A DNA stretch of 64,000 bases, from positions 4,572-68,571 of the forward strand of contig JBJTTJ010000163.1 in the NCBI GenBank assembly GCA_046080125.1. The letters are read 5' to 3'. Below are positions 61,221 to 64,000 of the stretch, piece by piece (position 1 is the first letter of the stretch; each line of letters opens with the position of its first letter). This stretch comes from Cuspidothrix sp046080125. Lineage in GTDB: Bacteria; Cyanobacteriota; Cyanobacteriia; Cyanobacteriales; Nostocaceae. The notes under the pieces were generated by a model. It ran no database searches, was not told the DNA's origin, and saw only the letters and a program-made list of their open reading frames with translations. Both the position numbers and the translations under genes were made by a program.

Positions 61221-62477
61221 ATGAAAGTAAATTTACAACTGGAGCTTAGTGATGCTGGTATGGATGTCAATCAACCTAGCACTCAACGTCAATTAGTAAT
61301 TTCCGTTTCCGCTAGTGGTGAGACGATAGATCGGAATGTGCCATTGAATTTATGCTTAATTCTTGATCATAGCGGTTCAATGATGGGAAAATCCCTAGAA
61401 ACCGTGAAAAATGCGGCTTGTTTATTGGTAGATCGTCTTAGTTCAGAAGATCGTCTTAGTGTAGTGGCTTTTGACCACCGTGCCAAGGTTTTAGTTCCAA
61501 ATCAGTTAGTTAGCGATCGCCAAAAGATTAAAAAACAGATAATGCAACTCAAAGCTGATGGGGGAACATCCATTGATGAAGGTTTGCGCTTAGGAATTGA
61601 GGAATTAGCAAAAGGTAAACATGATACTGTTTCCCAAGCATTTTTACTGACAGATGGAGAAAATGAACATGGTAATAATGATCGCTGTTTGAAATTTGCC
61701 CAGTTAGCTGCCAGCTATAATTTAACCCTGAATACATTGGGATTTGGTGACAATTGGAATGATAAAGTTTTAGAAAAAATCGCTGATGCTGGCATGGGTG
61801 CATTGTCTTATATTCAACACCCAGATCAGGCTGTATCGGAATTTGGGCGGTTGTTTAGTCGAATGCAAACAGTGGGATTAACCAATGCTCAACTATTATT
61901 ATCCTTAATGCCTAATGTGAGGTTAGCGGAACTCAAACCCATTGCCCAAGTTTCCCCAGATACCATTGAGTTAGCAGTACAACCAGAGAGTGATGGACGG
62001 TTGGGGGTGAGATTGGGAGATTTAATGAAAGACTCCGAACGGGTAGTTTTAGTTAATATTTATGTGGGACAGTTGCCAGAAGGTAAACAGGCGATCGCTA
62101 ACGTTCAAGTCCGCTACGACGACCCCGCCCATAACCAAATCGGGTTATACTCCCCCAATCTACCAATTTATATTAATGCTGCCAGGGACTACCAACCAGT
62201 GCCCAATCTCCGGGTACAACAGTCGCTTTTAGCCTTGGCTAAATATCGTCAAACCCAATTAGCAGAAACGAAATTACAGCAGGGTGATCGTGCGGGTGCT
62301 GCAACGATGTTACAAACCGCAGCCAAAACCGCCCTACAAATGGGAGATACCAGCGCGGCGACAGTCTTACAAGTTTCTGCTACCCGCTTACAAGCAGGGG
62401 AAGAGTTATCACAAAGCGATCGCAAGAAAACCAGAATTGTCTCCAAAACTGTGTTGCAAGATGCTTCTGTTCAATGA
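61221..62477 (+). CDS. VWA-domain protein, first of tandem pair
   Basis: 418 residues, cytoplasmic (no signal peptide). The von Willebrand A domain covers about 42-210 with the MIDAS motif DHSGS at 49-53, Thr in GGTSIDEG and Asp in LTDGENEH. A second beta-rich region and a helical C-terminal part (KTALQMGDTSAATVLQVSATRL) follow. It is about 55% similar to the next gene, with which it overlaps by ATGA. Such VWA proteins occur with FHA, kinase and phosphatase genes in cyanobacteria, but the target is unknown. Confidence 0.87.
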   Translation: MKVNLQLELSDAGMDVNQPSTQRQLVISVSASGETIDRNVPLNLCLILDHSGSMMGKSLETVKNAACLLVDRLSSEDRLSVVAFDHRAKVLVPNQLVSDRQKIKKQIMQLKADGGTSIDEGLRLGIEELAKGKHDTVSQAFLLTDGENEHGNNDRCLKFAQLAASYNLTLNTLGFGDNWNDKVLEKIADAGMGALSYIQHPDQAVSEFGRLFSRMQTVGLTNAQLLLSLMPNVRLAELKPIAQVSPDTIELAVQPESDGRLGVRLGDLMKDSERVVLVNIYVGQLPEGKQAIANVQVRYDDPAHNQIGLYSPNLPIYINAARDYQPVPNLRVQQSLLALAKYRQTQLAETKLQQGDRAGAATMLQTAAKTALQMGDTSAATVLQVSATRLQAGEELSQSDRKKTRIVSKTVLQDASVQ

Positions 62478-63754
62478 AAGTTCAAATCACATCTGCTTTA
62501 AATGATACCAACGTTGATGCCGCCCAACAAAGCAATCAACGTCAACTCTCCATTTCCATTTCCGCCCTAGCGGCTGAGTTAGAACAAACTTTGCCCTTGA
62601 ATCTGTGTTTGATTCTGGATCAAAGCGGTTCTATGTCCGGTGAATGCCTGAATCAAGTCATTGAAGCAGTTGGGCAATTATTGGATCAGTTAAAACCAGG
62701 CGATCGCCTATCTGTGATCGGTTTTGCTGCCACTGCGGGGGTCATTATCCCTAATCAAATCGTCCAAGATACTAAAACCCTCAAAACCCAGCTAAAGGCC
62801 AAATTAAAGGCAGGTGGTGGCACTGTCATCGCCGAAGGTTTATCTTTGGGCATCACCGAACTACTCAAAGGTACAAAAGGGGCAGTTTCCCAAGCCTTTC
62901 TCCTCAGCGATGGCCATGGGGATAAGGGCTTAAAAATTTGGAAATGGCAAATTGGCCCCAATGACAACAAGCGTTGTTTACAACTTGCCCAAAAAGCCGC
63001 CAAACTTAACCTCACCATTAACACCCTTGGTTTTGGTCACGACTGGAATCAAGATTTGTTAGAAAAAGTATCTGATGCCGGAGGAGGGACTCTGGCTTAT
63101 ATCGAGAACCCTGAACAAGCAGTAACTCAATTTGCTAGACTTTTTCGCCGGGTGCAGTCCATAGGGTTAACTAATGCCCACTTACTCCTATCTTTCGTTC
63201 CTGCGGTGCGCTTAGCGGAACTTAAACCGGTTGCCCAAGTTGCCCCCGATACCATTGAGTTACCAATGGAAACAGATACAAATGGAACTTTGGTAGTGCG
63301 GTTAGGGGACTTAATGAAAGATGCTGAACGGGTAGTTTTAGCGAATATTTATCTAGGACAATTGCCAGAAGGAAAACAAGTCATTGGCCATATCCAAGTT
63401 CGCTACGATGACCCTTCTTTGAATAAACAGGCTTTACTTTCCCCCCTGGTGCCAATATATGCTAATTTCACTAAAACCTATGAACCTGCCTTAAATTCCC
63501 AGGTACTAAATTCAATTTTGCTATTAGCTAAATATCGTCAAACTCAATTGGCTGAGGCAAAATTAGAATTAGGCGACGCAAAGGGTGCAGCCACAATGCT
63601 ACAAACTGCTGCTAACACTGCTTTACAAATTGGTGACACCAATGCAGCCACTGTGTTACAAGTTTCGGCAACCCGCTTACAAGCCGGTGAAGAACTAACA
63701 GAAGCTGACCGCAAAAAGACCAGAATTGCCTCAAAGACTGTTTTGAAAGAATAG
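62474..63754 (+). CDS. VWA-domain protein, second of tandem pair
   Basis: 426 residues. MIDAS DQSGS is at 49-53, Thr in GGGTVIAEG and Asp in LLSDGHGD. Compared with the first copy it has an extra 10-residue insert (LKIWKWQIGP) after that Asp. The C-terminal helical repeat is strongly conserved. The ATG overlaps the previous stop (ATGA), so translation is coupled and the two proteins probably act together. A hairpin terminator follows. Confidence 0.87.
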   Translation: MKVQITSALNDTNVDAAQQSNQRQLSISISALAAELEQTLPLNLCLILDQSGSMSGECLNQVIEAVGQLLDQLKPGDRLSVIGFAATAGVIIPNQIVQDTKTLKTQLKAKLKAGGGTVIAEGLSLGITELLKGTKGAVSQAFLLSDGHGDKGLKIWKWQIGPNDNKRCLQLAQKAAKLNLTINTLGFGHDWNQDLLEKVSDAGGGTLAYIENPEQAVTQFARLFRRVQSIGLTNAHLLLSFVPAVRLAELKPVAQVAPDTIELPMETDTNGTLVVRLGDLMKDAERVVLANIYLGQLPEGKQVIGHIQVRYDDPSLNKQALLSPLVPIYANFTKTYEPALNSQVLNSILLLAKYRQTQLAEAKLELGDAKGAATMLQTAANTALQIGDTNAATVLQVSATRLQAGEELTEADRKKTRIASKTVLKE

Positions 63755-63760
63755 CTGTAG

Positions 63761-63785
63761 GGTGGGCTAAACAGCCTACCCCTTT
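63761..63785 (+). terminator. Hairpin after the VWA operon
   Basis: GGTGGGCT (63761-63768) with AGCCTACC (63773-63780), eight pairs including one G-U, loop AAAC, followed by CCTTT. It starts 7 bases after the VWA stop. Confidence 0.6.
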
Positions 63786-63861
63786 AGAAGCTAAAACAAT
63801 GGGAGGTTTTGATGCTAGTCTAAATATAGATTAATTTAGAAGATCCAAAATATCAACTTTA

Positions 63862-64000
63862 GTCAACCACCCATCACTTCCCTTCGGGTAAGTGAGGGCT
63901 TGTAAAAGCCTAGTTGACCAGACTCAGTTCTTAACCGAACTACGTTAGAGGTAAGAGTTAAAGACCTACCAGAGGATGCGTAGCTAGTTCCCTGCTCTAG
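63862..64000 (+). ncRNA. Candidate structured RNA (omegaRNA/HEARO-like), partial
   Basis: About 139 bases with no coding signal on the plus strand and dense pairing. GTCAAC (63862-63867) pairs with GTTGAC (63913-63918) and encloses two hairpins: CACTTCCC/GGG-T-AAGTG (63875-63894) and GGCT/AGCC (63897-63910). Next come AGTTC/GAACT (63926-63941) and AGGT/ACCT (63949-63967). A GAGGATGCGTAGCTAGTTCC segment then leads to the window edge. The order and the GGATGC..AGTT element recall the HEARO/omegaRNA placed directly upstream of IscB nucleases. A TnpB right end on the other strand is the main alternative. Its orientation is therefore not certain. Confidence 0.5.

Noticed and set aside
1..64000. 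tRNA, rRNA, RNase P, tmRNA or SRP RNA genes
   Set aside because: I scanned intergenic regions by eye for cloverleaf T-arm and conserved RNA cores and found none; a covariance scan would be needed to exclude divergent ones.

Overview
The window is a stretch of cyanobacterial chromosome. It carries photosynthesis genes (plastocyanin petE, NDH-1 subunit ndhM, Psb32, a Psb35-like protein), dozens of HIP1 octamers (GCGATCGC), low GC content and heptanucleotide tandem repeats of the type known from filamentous cyanobacteria. A gene resembling the Npun_R1517 heterocyst-differentiation regulators points to the heterocyst-forming Nostocales (Anabaena/Nostoc/Dolichospermum-like). Genes are mixed in orientation and mostly housekeeping, in short operons separated by repeat-bearing intergenic DNA. 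I saw no tRNA, rRNA, CRISPR array, complete insertion sequence or prophage.

Layout. 1-2.7 kb: DnaK tail, dnaJ, then recR and miaE on the minus strand. 2.8-6.9 kb: a minus-strand cluster with a small membrane protein, a TIGR04283-type glycosyltransferase, two TVP38/VTT membrane proteins and a flavoprotein disulfide reductase (MerA-like without the mercury-binding cysteines). 7.1-14.4 kb: RidA, malQ, a RodZ-like protein, an RsuA/RluB pseudouridine synthase, a DUF2993 protein, cdsA and cbiT. 14.6-22.5 kb: a His-rich lipoprotein beside a sensor kinase, a RibD-type reductase, a FemAB-like protein, Psb32 and cysH. 22.9-28.8 kb: a signalling group with an FHA-PrsW membrane protease, an unknown protein, a CHAT-FHA protease and a Zn-ribbon/PP2C phosphatase. 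29.3-36.2 kb: ndhM, the heterocyst-type regulator, a response regulator, sodB, ispH, an SGNH hydrolase and amt with an NtcA-type site. 36.5-41.4 kb: two TSUP anion exporters, DUF1634, a CadD-like exporter and a cysteine-free Rrf2 regulator. 41.8-45.4 kb: sigF and a phnDCE-type ABC transporter. 45.7-57.6 kb: a J-domain/pentapeptide fusion, an NAD-epimerase, an alpha/beta-hydrolase fold lacking its nucleophile motif, a bestrophin, a fused 5-oxoprolinase, ComFB, YaaW and an O-antigen-ligase-like protein. 57.7-63.8 kb: miaB, an RNase T2, psb35-like, petE and two tandem VWA proteins.

Functional links. MiaB and MiaE act on the same tRNA adenosine (ms2i6A, then its hydroxylation). The FHA, CHAT, PrsW and PP2C domains suggest a phospho-threonine-controlled proteolytic pathway. 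TSUP carriers, CadD and Rrf2 form a plausible sulfur/metal export neighbourhood.

Most notable: (i) the last ~140 bases are not coding on the plus strand and fold into a run of hairpins, a candidate omegaRNA/HEARO-type RNA of an RNA-guided nuclease element continuing past the window; (ii) the FHA/CHAT/PrsW/PP2C group; (iii) recR has no ATG, GTG or TTG at its natural start, with a strong ribosome site placed for an ACG codon; (iv) a heptad repeat typical of intergenic DNA sits in frame at the HyuA/HyuB junction of the oxoprolinase gene; (v) two tiny translationally coupled ORFs precede the heterocyst-type regulator.
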